From Piromyces finnis (Eukaryota > Neocallimastigomycota > Neocallimastigomycetes > Neocallimastigales > Neocallimastigaceae), in the NCBI GenBank assembly GCA_002104945.1, contig MCFH01000023.1, forward strand, positions 682,001-746,000: a stretch of DNA of 64,000 bases, in the 5' to 3' direction. The notes beneath the pieces are model-generated. The model was given only the letters and a program-made list of their open reading frames with translations. It ran no database searches and had not been told where the DNA came from. Positions 25,223-37,897 of the stretch are shown here, one piece after another (position 1 is the first letter of the stretch; every line of letters begins with the position of its first letter). Position numbers and translations under genes: made by a program.

Positions 25223-27222
25223 ATGGATAACCATGAATATGAAACATTAAATGGTGATGATAATTTTGAATTAAATGATTTAAGTGAAATTAAACCAAAT
25301 ATATCAAAATCAAAAAATGAAACGGGAACTGTGTTTTCAAGTATAATTACATTATCAAATACTTTATTAGGTTCAGGAATGTTAGCTATGGTAAATAAAT
25401 ATATATATAAAAAGAATATAAAATATTTAATTTAATATATATAATGTAAATAAAAAAAAAAAAAGAAAGAAAAATTAATATGAATGAATAAATAATAAAT
25501 AATAACCATAGCCAGCGGCATTTGCATCTTCAGGTTTATATATGGGAATTTTAAATATAGCGATTTTTGGTGGTGGTGCACTATATGGTTTGTGGTTATT
25601 AACTCGTTGTGCAACATATACTGGAAGAAATTCATCATTCTTTTCACTATCTATGATTACGTTTCCAAATGCAAGCATATTCTTTGATTTAGCTATATCA
25701 ATCAAATGCTTTGGTGTTAGTGTTTCATATTTAATCATTGTGGGAGATCTTGTAAATATTTAATTATTGACATTTTTTATTAATATATTATAATTTTCTA
25801 TTATTCATGAATTACTATAATTAGCTATAATTTATTAATAATATAATAATGTATTTTATTTATATTATCTTCCATAGATGCCTATTGTCACAATAGGATT
25901 ATTTCCAAGTGTTCCAATGAATTCAGTATTGTTAACAAGAGAATTTTGGATTACAGTTTCTGTATTACTTATTATACCATTAGCTTTTATGAGAGTAATT
26001 ATTAATAATATAGTATATAATAATTATAAAAAAAAAAATTTTTTTTCTTTAATAAAAGGTCAACTAAAATTCATTATTAATTTTTATTTTATTTTTATAG
26101 AAATTGGATTCTATGCGTCATACATCATTTATTTCTTTATTGGCTATATTATACCTTTTCTTTATTGTTATATATTATTATTTTATCCCATTCCGTACAA
26201 ATGAGGTACAACTTCGTCGTGATCTAAGTAAAGATACAGTTCCTGAATTAAATCCATCATACCCTGTGAATCCTAAAGTAGAAAACTTTATATTTTCAAT
26301 GAATTTCTTTAAAAATTTACCAATCTTTGTTTTCGCATTTACATGCCATCAAAATGTAAGTATCAATATCGGTTGATCGAAAATGAAAATAAATTATATA
26401 AATAGTTAATAATTACCAAAAAAAAAAAAAAAAAAATTTATTTGTATATAAATCTAGATCCTTTCAGTTTATAATGAAATGAAAGATAATTCTCAAAAAA
26501 ATGTAAACAAGGTTATTTCATCTTCAATTGTATTTGGAATGATATTATATTGGGTAGTTGGTATTTATGGTTATTTAACATTTGGCGATCAAACTGAATC
26601 AAATGTTATTTCAATGTGTAAGTAAAATTTAAAATATTTTTTGATTGTAGAAAAAATGAAAATATTTATTATTATTATTAATATAAACTTTTTAAAAAAA
26701 TTAAATATATTTTTAGACCCAGCATCAAGTTATATTATATTATTTGGACAACTTTCAATGGTTATTATGGTTATGCTTAGTTATCCATTACAAATGTTTC
26801 CATGTAGATTATCATTGGATAAAGTATTTTATAATTTGAAAAGAATACTTAATTTTAATAATGAAGGTAGAAGTCTTATTAATCCAACAGAGACATCTTA
26901 TATGACCGCAAACCCAAGTAATCATTCTGAACCTATGTCAGATAAAAAATTCTTTTTTATGACTCTTTCTATTTTAGTATGTTCTTACGTTTTAGCTTGT
27001 TCTGTTAAAACGTTAGGTATTGTTTTGTCTATTGTTGGTGCTACTGGTTCTACTATGATTTGTTATATTTTACCAGGCATTCTTTATTATAAATTAGAAA
27101 CTGAAAATAATCATATGGCTCACAGAAAGAATAATAGAACTGTATACACCGCTTTATTTATGTTTATTATTGGTATTGTACTTATGGTTGTATGTTTATT
27201 ATCCATTTTCTTATTTGATTAA
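25223..27222 (+). CDS. Amino-acid transporter, SLC38/AVT (AAAP) family
   Basis: Multispan proton- or sodium-coupled amino-acid permease, probably of the vacuolar or plasma membrane. Six exons: 25223-25390, 25512-25751, 25878-25994, 26101-26355, 26458-26617, 26717-27222; phases fit; 481 residues. The hallmark of TM1 is clear: TLSNTLLGSGMLAMPAAFASSG, split by intron 1 between the Met and Pro codons. About 11 hydrophobic segments follow; FAFTCHQN in exon 4, YGYLTFGD in exon 5 and the VGATGSTMICYILPG block near the C-terminus are characteristic of the AAAP family. The 40-residue hydrophilic N-terminus is acidic. Substrate cannot be read from sequence; AVT5-7-like is possible. Confidence 0.88.
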
Positions 27223-27989
27223 GAAAAAAAAAAAAAGTAATTTCTTCAGTAAATCAATCAATTTATTAATTTAGGTCATACTAATAATTCTTATTTTATT
27301 AAAAATAATATACATAAAGCAGTATGATATATATCAATATTAATTTTCCCATTATTTCTACAAAGTATTATAAAATATTGGAAAATTAATTAAAAATATA
27401 GAAATAATAATAAAAAAAGAAAATTATAAATAATTTTTTATGTATATATATTTATTAATATATATAAATTAAAAAAAAAAAAAAATTAAATATAAAATAA
27501 ATAACAGTTACTACTAATAATAGTTATGAAAATAATAATTCTTTTAGAAATAGTATTTTCAAAAAATAAAATATATATATAATAATCATATTATCTATTT
27601 AAAATAATTAATAAATCAAAAGCTAAACATTTAAATCTATTCTGTTATTACAATTATAAAAATTTCCTTTTAACAATAAAAAATTATTTTATATGTATTA
27701 TATTGTAAAATAAAAAAAAACTTTTATGTTTTATGATAAATAGAATTAATTTGATATGCAAATTAAATCAATTAAAACTAAATACAATTTTATTATTATT
27801 ATTATTTTTTTTATTTTAAGGAAAGATAAGTGAAAATATTTATATTTTGAATAAATAATCTATTAAAGTATGATCTAAAAATCTGTACTTTGTTTTGGAA
27901 TTTATTTAGTTACCAAAAAAAAAAAAAAAAAACTCAAGTTTTATAGTTGAATTACATATATTCAATATATAAAACTGTCATAAAAATCC

Positions 27990-28020
<31 letters not shown>

Positions 28021-28210
28021 TTTTTATTTTTCAATCTTTGTAATTTATATATATATATTTACAAATATTCAGAATATTGCAATTTTTATATGTATTATAT
28101 ATTATATATATTGATTCAATAGAAAAATTATTCTATATATACTATATAAATCATTTATATATATTGTTTTAATAATAAAGCATTATGAATAATTTTAAGT
28201 TTTTATTTTA
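27223..28210. other. Convergent intergenic stretch, gene-free
   Basis: About 1 kb between convergent stop codons, with a 29-base poly(T) near 27991-28019 and poly(A) runs. Nothing coding is visible. Confidence 0.6.
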
Positions 28211-29617
28211 TTAGGATATATTATTTTCCGGTGATTCATTATTCAATACAGAAAATGACATTTCTTTTTCTTTATCAAGTGAATTATTTGAATTTTTTAT
28301 TGATATTGAATTGGTATTTGTAGTATCATTATTATTATCTTCATTATTATTTATACTATTATTAGAATATTTAGATGTCATTATTGATTTTTGATTATCA
28401 TTAGATGTTTCTTCATCATCATCATGAAGTGACCTAGTTTGGTCAGTTGATGAAATCGAATTTTGATATTCAAAAAAATTGGCATATTGATTTATTTTTT
28501 CTTCTTCCTCGTTTATGCTTTTTCCATTACCAATTAAAATTTTATATGGTTCTTTAATAAAGAAACATTCTGAGTAAGGATTCATATTCTGTGTTTTTCT
28601 TATTTCATTGGTATCTTGATTCAATGAATCATTATAACCGAGTTTACTCTCATTGTTAATAATACTATTTACCCCAAAACTAATTTTTTTTATTTTCTTT
28701 TCTTCTTGTTGATTAGATTTTAGTATCATTAGTTCATTTTTATCATTGCTATTATCACAGCTTAGAGACTTTTTTTTTTTTTAATTTAGTTGTTTACAAT
28801 TTTTTAAAGGAGTATGAAAAATACAATAATATAATAAGTAAAAAAACCGTTCTTTATCAATATATTAATATCTTTATATATTTATAAAATATTCATATAA
28901 TATTTATATACATTAATTATTTTAGATGAATTTATCATTCCGTCATTAGTATGATCATTAATAAATACATCACCAAGTGTTGCTTGAATTTGTTGTAGCC
29001 ATGGTCTATTTACTATGTTGATTTTTACATATATAAATTATAATGAAGTTTATTATTTTTAATTATTATTTCAATGTTAATTTCTTTATAAATTAAGAAA
29101 TTTATCTTTACAAACTCTATGTTCTACAAGTTTATCATTTACTGGAATATAAGGTTCTAAGTCAAGTTCATGAGGTGTCTGTTAATAATATATATAATGA
29201 GAAAATGTTTAAAATAAACATAATATATAAATTTTTCTAAATAATTATATTATATGCTTTTTTTAATATTACAGGCTTAATATCTTCAAATCTATTAGTT
29301 TTTGAACGAAATCCTACTGAACTATAATTATTGTTTTTTGGTTCATATTTTATAGGATAATAAAAATCTTGTGGTTCATATTTTTCTTTTTTCTAATGAA
29401 ATATTAAATAATTTTTTAAAAATATTAATATATTTTTATATACCCATAATAATAAAAAAAAAAAAAAAATCAATATTTTAAATAGTTAACAGTAGAAAAA
29501 AAATATGATTGTTATTCTATTAGATAAGATTCGAACATTTGATTTTGATGTTAATAATGGTAAAAAATTGTCCCTTTTGGTATTATATAAATTGGAATAT
29601 TTATAAGAATTTTTCAT
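28211..29617 (-). CDS. Unrecognised 308-residue protein, 5' end uncertain
   Basis: Exons 29617-29537, 29392-29273, 29178-29112, 29012-28912, 28768-28211. Exons 2-5 join well in phase. The first junction needs a weak GTTCGA donor, so the N-terminus (MKNSYKYSNLYN) is tentative; an extra upstream exon is possible. The conserved-looking core is in exons 2-4: YEPQDFYYPIKYEP, SSVGFRSKTNRFED, PTPHELDLEPYIP and RPWLQQIQATLGD. The short F.SK..RFE-type motifs with Tyr/Pro-rich spacing resemble microtubule inner or sperm-tail proteins, and another flagellar gene lies 19 kb away, but I cannot assign a family. The C-terminal half is Ser/Asn/Asp-rich and probably disordered. Confidence 0.6.
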
Positions 29618-30396
29618 TTTTAAATCCTCGATAATTTACAGAATAATTAAAAATTATGTATTATATATATATAATATATTTGTTTATAAACATTTTTTTA
29701 TTGAAATTTTATAATATTCGCTATATATAAAAAAAGATATTAAAATATAATATATAAAAAACACATATTATTAATAAAATTGAATATACCTTGAATATAA
29801 AAAGTGATATTGAATAACTGAATAGAATATATATATTAAATAAATTAATAATTTATATTATTTAATTTAGTAATTTCCTTTTTTAGCTTTCTCAATATTT
29901 GTCTCCATAATTTATAATTAAAAAAAAAAAAATAAAAAAAAAACAAACTTTATTTGATTTTTTATTAATAAAATAATTTCATATACAATATTAATTATAA
30001 TAATAATAATAAAAAAAACATTATATTATGATGTATATATGAAATATTAATAAAAAATCAAATGAAAGAATTAATTTTTTATTTATCAAAGTATTTTTAT
30101 TTTATTTTCATTGTAAGAAGACTTTTTAAAAAGTATAATTAAATACCCATAACAAAGAAAAATATAAAAAATTTTTATAAATAAATAAATATTATTATGT
30201 ATTTATTATTATTATGATAAAAATAATATAATTTTCATAAAATACATCATATATGAATTTTTTTTTTTTAAATTATTAGTATTTAATAATACTATGAATA
30301 CTTTTACATTATTACTTTAATAAAAGAATTAACTTTTACACTAAAAATAAATTAATTGAAAAAATAGTAGTTTGATTTCCTTAATTTACATTATTA

Positions 30397-30427
<31 letters not shown>

Positions 30428-30449
30428 TTTTTTTTTTTTTTTTTGATTA
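29618..30449. other. Spacer between tandem minus-strand genes
   Basis: A/T-rich. Two short coding-looking scraps on the minus strand, one starting at ATG 29908 and one ending with a GT donor near 29797, could be upstream exons of the preceding gene, but no acceptable donor follows the first scrap. A (TTA)n run lies near 30391-30425. Confidence 0.45.
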
Positions 30450-31209
30450 TTAATCTAAATTAATTTCTGTAAGTACATTCTGTGTTTGAGTAACAGAACT
30501 TAAATTATCATCTTTATTTTTTTCAGATAATAAATTTTGGGTATGTTCACTGAGTTCATAAATATTTTGTTTATTGGGTTTAGTCGTTTGAAGTTCAGTT
30601 AGATTTATTTCATCCATTAAATCGTTTAAATCAGTATCTTCTAAAAATGTACTATTACTCATAATACTATCTTCTTGATTCAATGTTTGAGATAATGATA
30701 ATGAATTAATTTTTGTATCAGATGAATCTAATTTATTATTGCTTGTTGAATTTATATTATTTATACTATTTGAATCATTTGATGTTGGATAAAGATTTAA
30801 AGAAAATTCAGAATTTGTTTTGGTTTTTAGTGTTGTTGGAGAATAAAGATTATTATAAAATCTTGATTCTAATGATATTGAACTTCTTTTAGATATATTA
30901 TCATAAATTTTTTTCTTTTCAGTTAATAACGAATTTTCTTTTTTAAGTCTTTCAATTTCCGTTGTGAAACCCAAGGAGTCACTCTAATAAAATAAATAAT
31001 TGTATAAATAATAAAAAATATATATTATTTTATTTATTAATTAATATATAAAATAATTTTATACAATTTTATAATTTTTAATAATAACTACCTTTAGTGT
31101 ATTATATTTTTTTTCAATTTCATTATAATATTCAGTTTTTGTTTCCAATTGCTCTTTTATATTTATTATTTGTGCTTTTAAATCAATTGATTCTGAATTC
31201 TAATAGCGG

Positions 31210-31240
<31 letters not shown>

Positions 31241-32675
31241 CATATATATTAAATATTAATATCTCTTTCTTTTCTTTGATATATATATATATGGAATGAA
31301 AAAAAAAAAAAAAAAAAAATTGGATAAATATATTTATTTGAATATACTTACTTTTATTCTTAATTTATCCTCTAATTCTGAAACTTTTTTTTCTAAGGCC
31401 CAATTAGTTGATGTAGCAGAAGTTAATTTTTCCTTTTCATCAGCTAACAAATCAGTTTGTCTTGTTAATTCTGTTTGAAGTATACCTACTTCATCTTCTA
31501 ATTCTTTTATCTTTATATATAGTAATAATAATTTAAGAGAGAGTTTACATAAAAAATTATTTATTTATTTTTATTAATTTATTACCCTTTCTAAATATTC
31601 ATCAGTCTCTTTTTCATTTGTTTTTCTAATATGTTCTAATTCTTGTAAATGTTGAATATTTGCCTTGATATTTTTTTATATTGTTTTTATTCAATTATTT
31701 GTATATAAATGTCAATACAATAAATTTAATCTACAAAAATAAATATAATTATTTTTTTTTTTTAAAAAATAAAATTACATTTTCTTGTCTTATCGTAAAA
31801 TGTTCTTCTAACCAAGCAACCTTTGATACATATTCTTTTATTTGATCTTTAAAGTCAATTCATTGTTATTATAATATTATAATATAAGAAATATTTAATA
31901 ACAAAAATATTGTTTTATTTTTCTAAATTTATAGTTCTTGTTTTATATATACTAACTTTTCAAAAAATTGTTTTCTTCTCTTAAATCAATCATTTTTTGT
32001 TGATATATCATAAGAGATTCATCTGAATTGTCAAGAACTATAATTTCAGGTTCGTTAACATTTTCATTATCCTTGGATTCTTTGTTAACTTCGTCCTATA
32101 TTAAGTTAAATTGAAAATAATTATTAATTAAATTATTGAATATAGTGGAAATCTTTAATTTATATTTGTGAATAATATATTGATAATTTTTAAATATTGT
32201 AAAAAAAATAAATTAATAATTTCGAATTAACATTGTAATATTCCTTACTTTTAAGGGTACATTAAATGAAGGAATTAATTTAAATAATGAATTTATTGAA
32301 TTTTCAATTTTAATATCCGGTAATAATGACTTATTTAAACTGAAAGATATTTTTCTTTCATGAATATCTTTTTTGGTTTTTTGGTCTTCTTTAGTTTGAG
32401 TATTTTTCCCGCTATTTTCATTTTTATTATTTTTATTTTCCATGTTATTATTTTCTGAATTTTCAACTTTCATTTCAGTTGTTTTATCTTTTATGTATAT
32501 ATTATGTATAATAATTAATATATATATAAATATTTTTTAAGTAATTTTAAAATTTTGAATTTAAATTTAACAAAATACCCATATCTTCATTTTGAGTAAT
32601 AGATTCCTTTTTATCTTTTTCCTTTGTGTCTTTATTCATTACCATCCCTTTTCTTAATCTTTCCAAGGTAATCAT
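30450..32675 (-). CDS. Coiled-coil protein of unknown function
   Basis: Eight exons: 32675-32579, 32487-32249, 32095-31957, 31846-31779, 31663-31586, 31510-31352, 31199-31092, 30983-30450; all phases agree; 473 residues. Residues about 130-300 show long heptad-like Leu/Ile patterns with dense Glu/Lys (MIDLREENNFLK, IKELEDEVGILQTEL, SELEDKLRIK, IKEQLETKTEYYNEIEKKY), so a long dimeric coiled coil is predicted. The N-terminal region is Lys/Asn/Glu-rich; the C-terminal 150 residues are Ser/Asn/Thr-rich and likely disordered. Coiled coils match many families by composition, so no function (golgin, basal body, spindle pole) is claimed. Confidence 0.75.
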
Positions 32676-34231
32676 TTTATTTTATTGCCATTAAAAGTTA
32701 CAAAATTTTATTATATTTTAATATTATTTATATTAAAGTTAAATGATAGCTTATGTTGAATTTTTTGGAATTATTAATATAAATACAATAATATTAATGT
32801 AATGCTTATTGAATAATTTTATTATTTTCAATATTAGAAAAAAAAAAAATAAATATATTAGATTTCCATAAATTCAATTAGTAGAGAAGAAAAAAAATAT
32901 ATATATAAAATTATAAAATTTAAAAAGAACATTACTATATTATTAAATTTATATATATTTTAATATATATTTTAAGGATTAATTTTAATAAAAGTGACAA
33001 TATATTAAAAGAAAAAATTAATATAATATTATTTAAATTAATTAATATACATATATTTAGAATTTTAATTTTTAAAAATTTTTAAAATCTTGAGACTTGA
33101 ATTTATATTTTTAATACGTTTCTATATTAGATGTTGGTTTTTCTTTTTTTTTTAATTATAATGAATAAATATTTTTTAATTCAAAATAATATAATTCATG
33201 AATAATGGTTATATATTATAAAAAAAGTTGACTTATTAAGCCATCCAGATTTTTTTTTTTAAAAAAAAAAGGCCTAAGCCATAACAAAAAAAAAAAAAAT
33301 ATATATAAATTATTAAGGAGTAAATTTAAAGAAGGGTCTTTTTATAAAACACAATAATACAATATTACAGATTATAACTTTAAATAAATATTATGGTGCG
33401 TTAAAAGTAACAAAATTCTATATTCATTTTAGGTCTAAGATGTAAACGTTATCAATTTTAGTAATGAAATTTATTAATAACAACAATTTAATTCTTTTAT
33501 AAAAAAAGATGTTTTTTACGAATTTTTATATTTAACTCTTATAATTTTTTTTTCTTTTTTTAAATAATTTTAAAGTTTAAAGTGTGACACTAAATCAATA
33601 TAATATAATATATACAAATCATATATAAAGTATATATTATTAAACGGATTATCATTAAAATTTTATAAATATTAGAATTTCTTTTTTTCATTTTCAAAAT
33701 ATTCTCAAAGTGTGATGACATTTAACGTGACAAATATGGTAATTCTGACATAATTTAGTTAAATTATATTTTCTAGTATCACTGCACCAAATGTTTATAA
33801 TAGGATTATTGTTGCATATTTTAGAAACTATTATCACCAAAATTTATATTTTTAAATATTGTAAATATCAATTATTAAAATATATTCTTTTTCAAAGTTT
33901 ATTACATATAGATAAATGTTTTTATTTTTTATAATGCTTTATTTATCATTTATTTATTTATTAAATTTATATATTATATACAATAGCAATATAATATAAC
34001 TAAAATGAAATTACATTTATTTTTATTCTATTTTAGTTTTATTATATTTATTGTTTTGAAATAATTGTTTGGTATTATTGAATTTTATATTTATAAAAAT
34101 TAATAATATTATATTTTAAAATTATCGTTTTACGAAAAATGTTTTTAATAATTTCAATTTTTAAATACTTTTAAAATTTTTTTTAATAATTTTGTTTAAT
34201 TATTCTTAATATTAAACAATTTTTTTGTCAA
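32676..34231. other. Gene-free AT-rich stretch
   Basis: About 1.5 kb, A/T-rich, no supported exon. A T-run/A-run inverted repeat lies near 33250-33270. Confidence 0.6.
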
Positions 34232-34534
34232 TTAAATAGTTGGGATGTAAGTAGCAAATGTCTTTTTACAATGTTTGCACTTAATTTGCTTTTTAACATA
34301 ACGGAAAAACAATGGAATACCAGTAAGCATCATTATCATACTTAATTTATCATATTCATGGACAAATTCATGGCCCGATTTGTTTGAACTTTTACTACAT
34401 ATTTCATTTCTTACTTCTTCAGTAAGATGTTTCATTTCCATTTCTTTATTTAAAGTACCTTTGAGTTTTTGGTCATACATTGGATTCATTTGATCCTTTT
34501 CATTATTATGTGGGTTACTTGGATAAGCAGACAT
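34232..34534 (-). CDS. Small protein with C-terminal CxxC, BRI3/LITAF-like half motif
   Basis: Single exon of 100 residues. The first 60 residues are hydrophilic. Residues about 65-80 form a short hydrophobic segment (MIMMLTGIPLFF), followed by a basic step and CKHCKKTFATYIPT at the C-terminus. LITAF and BRI3 family proteins have two CxxC knuckles on either side of a membrane-dipping hydrophobic segment; here the C-terminal half (hydrophobic segment, then C-x-x-C) is present, while the N-terminal side has one Cys only (C46). It could be a degenerate relative or an unrelated membrane-associated protein. GC is higher than in the flanks and the start follows an A/T-rich leader, which supports a real gene. 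Confidence 0.65.
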   Translation of the reverse strand: MSAYPSNPHNNEKDQMNPMYDQKLKGTLNKEMEMKHLTEEVRNEICSKSSNKSGHEFVHEYDKLSMIMMLTGIPLFFRYVKKQIKCKHCKKTFATYIPTI

Positions 34535-35697
34535 TTTTTTTTATATTATAATATTAATTATATATATATTTATTTTATTTATTATTTATTACTTTAAAGA
34601 AATATTATCTTTTGTAAGTATATTATGTTTTGATTTTTTAATGTTCAAAAAAAAAAATATTTAGAGAAAAATAATTATACTTTTATTAGTAATATTTTAC
34701 AAAAAAAATCATAATATTTTAGTGACCAATGATATTAATTTAATTTATATTCTTTAATTTATATGAATATTTTATATTATTAAAAATTAAAACAAAAAAA
34801 ATAATAATAATAATGAAATGACACGTGATATTTTTAATTTTTATATAATATACATTGAAATATTAAAATGATTTTTTAGAAAGGCTAAGATGAAAAAAGA
34901 ATAATGAATTATTATTAAAATGTTCATTGGCAATACAGATACCAAAATAACTTTATTATTTTAATTGTTAATCTTAAAATTGTATTTCTTTTTTTTTTTT
35001 TTTGAAACAGTTCCTAGAATTCCTTTAGTAATATTTACAATTAATTTTTTTGACCGTTTGAAAAGATATAAAACAAAATAATAATAATAATAAAAAGATA
35101 TATAAAAAGACATTTTGAGTCAGTTAAAAAAAAATATATAAATATTAAAATTTCAAAAAAAAAAAAAAAAATAATAAAATAATTAATTTCTTCTTTATCA
35201 ATGTACAAATTTGAAATGAAATAAAAAATACATAAATGAATATATAAATAATATTTTAATTTTTTATGGTATTTTTTATTTATTTTATTTTATTTTTTTT
35301 TTTTTTTTTACTAACATTATAAAAACAATTATTTATATAATTATAATAATAATAAAAACAAAAATTAAATATATTTTATTTTTGTTAGAAATTTAAATAT
35401 TATAATGATATTAATTTATAATGTAAAAAATTTTTAATTATTTTTTATATTATAAAATATTATAATATATGAATATTTGTTTAGAAATATATTATTATCT
35501 ATATTTTTTTTTTCTTTTTTTATCTTTTCATTTTTTTTAAAAAAAGAAAGTAAATATAAAAAGAAAAAGAAATGAGAAAGGAAATGTATATATAATATAT
35601 AATTAAAATTAGAAATAATATATTATTTAATCTTCCTTTTTATATATATATGTAAATATAATAAATTCTAAGATACTATTTTTAAAGATTATTCGGC
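34535..35697. other. Gene-free AT-rich stretch
   Basis: About 1.16 kb with many homopolymer runs, for example near 35154-35170 and 35293-35309. No exon is visible. Confidence 0.6.
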
Positions 35698-37897
35698 TTA
35701 TTTGTTAATACCGTCAATCTTTAATATTCTAGAATCTCTTCTACCTGGAACACTATCTCTACTAAGCATGCTTTCTCTGGCAGATAATGTTGATTTCATT
35801 CTTTCATCAATTGAAGAAAAGTCCGTTTCACTGTCATCAGCCTTTTCTAAACAGAGCATTGGACAAGCACCACTTTCATTTGTTCTTGTGTTAATACCCC
35901 AAACCCATCCATCATCGTAAATATAGACAACTTCAACAATATCATTTATTTCTAATAATAATTCATCATTTAATTGTGGTTCGTAAGTATGTACAGCTCT
36001 GTATGGGGTAGAATTTAATTCTCTATCGGTAGATGAACTCATTCTGTTGGAAAGCATTGTAGATGATGCCATTGAGAAAGTTTTATTTTCTAATTTTGGA
36101 ATATTTAATTTACTACTTGAGAAGTCATAACTTGTTTCACTTTCACCATAATATTGGGAACTAATACGTTGATTAGATGGAGCTTCACTGTATGTACTTA
36201 AGAACTTAGTATTTCTATTTTGTTGAATTTCTGGTTCTGGAATTTCAGTCATTTTGACCATTTGTGGTTTTGGTTCTTCATTTTCATTGTTTGTATTTAA
36301 TGGTGGTTGTTCAGATTCATTTCTATCTTGAGATTCAGGTGGTTGAATGTTAGTCATATTAACCATTTGTGGTTTTGGTTCTTCATCTTCAATCTTTATA
36401 ATTGGGGTTTCGTTAGTATTTTGTGAATCTGGTGGTTGAATATTTGTCATATTAACCATTTGTGGTTTTGGTTCTTCTTCCTTATTATTATTGCTAATTG
36501 CAGCAGCTGCAACGGCAGCACCTCCAGCAGCAGATATTGGAGCTGCGTAAATAGCGGCATTACTGAATCCATTATTATTATCGTTGTTGGCTTGAACATT
36601 TGAAGTAAAGTTAAAGTTTTTTGTGTCACCACTGAAACTAAAATCGTCCATAGGATCATTAACTTTATTCATGTTATTCATTTCATTTCTATTAATAAGA
36701 ACATCATCAGTATTTATATTCTTATTCATACTATTATTTGCACCATTATTCATACTGTTATTCATACTATTCATACCAAAGCCTGAAGAAATAGGTGGTG
36801 ATGAAAAACCAGATGAATTAAAACCTTTATTTTCTGACATTGTTTGGAAAGCTGGCATTCTATTTTCTTCATAATATGAATTATTAGGTTTATCTAATGA
36901 TTCGCCTTTTTTATAAAAATAAATTAAAGCACCCACAACTAAAACAGCACAAATACCACTTATTATAATCCATAATCTTGAATTACCTTTATCTTTTGGG
37001 TTACTTTCTTTTTGATCATTTGAATTTGTTGTTGAATTATCAATGTTAGCAGAATCCGAAGTTCCAGTAACAACTGGTTTTTGGACAGTAGTTTGTGTTC
37101 CACCATTTGGAACAACATTTTCTACTTGTGTATTGCTATTTAATGAATTACAACAAGAATCATTTACTGCGTTACCACAATAAGATCTTGCTTCGTTTAT
37201 TGTTCTAAATCCTTTAATAATAATTATTAAAATAGTATATAATTAATAAATATTTTATCTAATATTACATTTTATGAATAAATTTTATGTATTCTATAGA
37301 TATAAATTGTTTTTTAAAATAATTACCACAATTAGATTCATTAGTGAAATCAACACAATTTGAATCTCCCGAAAAATTTGAAGTACTTTTTATGCAACGA
37401 TTATTATGAGTAGTAATGTTCTTGGAAATAGCAATTGAGTCTAAGCAGGTGTTATAGCTATTAACAAGTCCTTGAAATGATTCAAAAAAATCTTTACAAA
37501 CCGTTTTACAAACTTTTTTTTGAGGCTTTATACAAGAATTTTTACTTGAATTTAAAATAAAATTACAAGCTAATGTCTTTAAGTATCTTAGATTAGATGA
37601 TGAATAAGCTTCCATTTCATTTCTATTACAATTTGAACCTTTTGCCAAATCATATGAAAAACTCTTTGCCAAAAATTCGGAATAACTTATAACATAACTA
37701 TCAAAAGAGGTTACATCTGTATAATGTGGTATTCTATTAGCATCTAATGGAAATATACCATTTATTGTATCAATTGAAAAATCTGAAAATCCAGGGCATG
37801 ATTGAGAATTTGTTAAAGGAATGCATTCACTGTTGATTTTCGTTACTATTGTTCCTAATAATAGTATAATCTTTCTTATATTATGTTTTATTATCAT
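35698..37897 (-). CDS. Secretory single-pass membrane protein with C-terminal SH3 domain
   Basis: Two exons, 37897-37327 and 37211-35698, phase 1 junction; 694 residues. Residues 1-23 look like a signal peptide (basic start, then IILLLGTIV). The extracellular part to about residue 265 has about 15 cysteines in a pattern suggesting a disulphide-bonded domain, then a Ser/Thr/Asn-rich stalk. One membrane helix lies at about 270-289 (LWIIISGICAVLVVGALIYFY), followed by a basic KK stop. The cytoplasmic part carries three copies of an EEPKPQMV.MT.I.PP motif and an SH3 domain near 598-652 (ALYDY-equivalent AVHTYEP, then DELLLEINDIVEVVYIYDDGWVWG and the ACPMLCLE end). This architecture (Cys-rich ectodomain, helix, SH3) occurs in fungi as putative cell-surface sensors or polarity scaffolds. 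Partner and role are unknown. Confidence 0.85.

Noticed and set aside
29797-29908. Upstream exons (start at ATG 29908) for the gene at 28211-29617
   Set aside because: The first piece has no GT or AT-AC donor before its stop, so it could not be joined.
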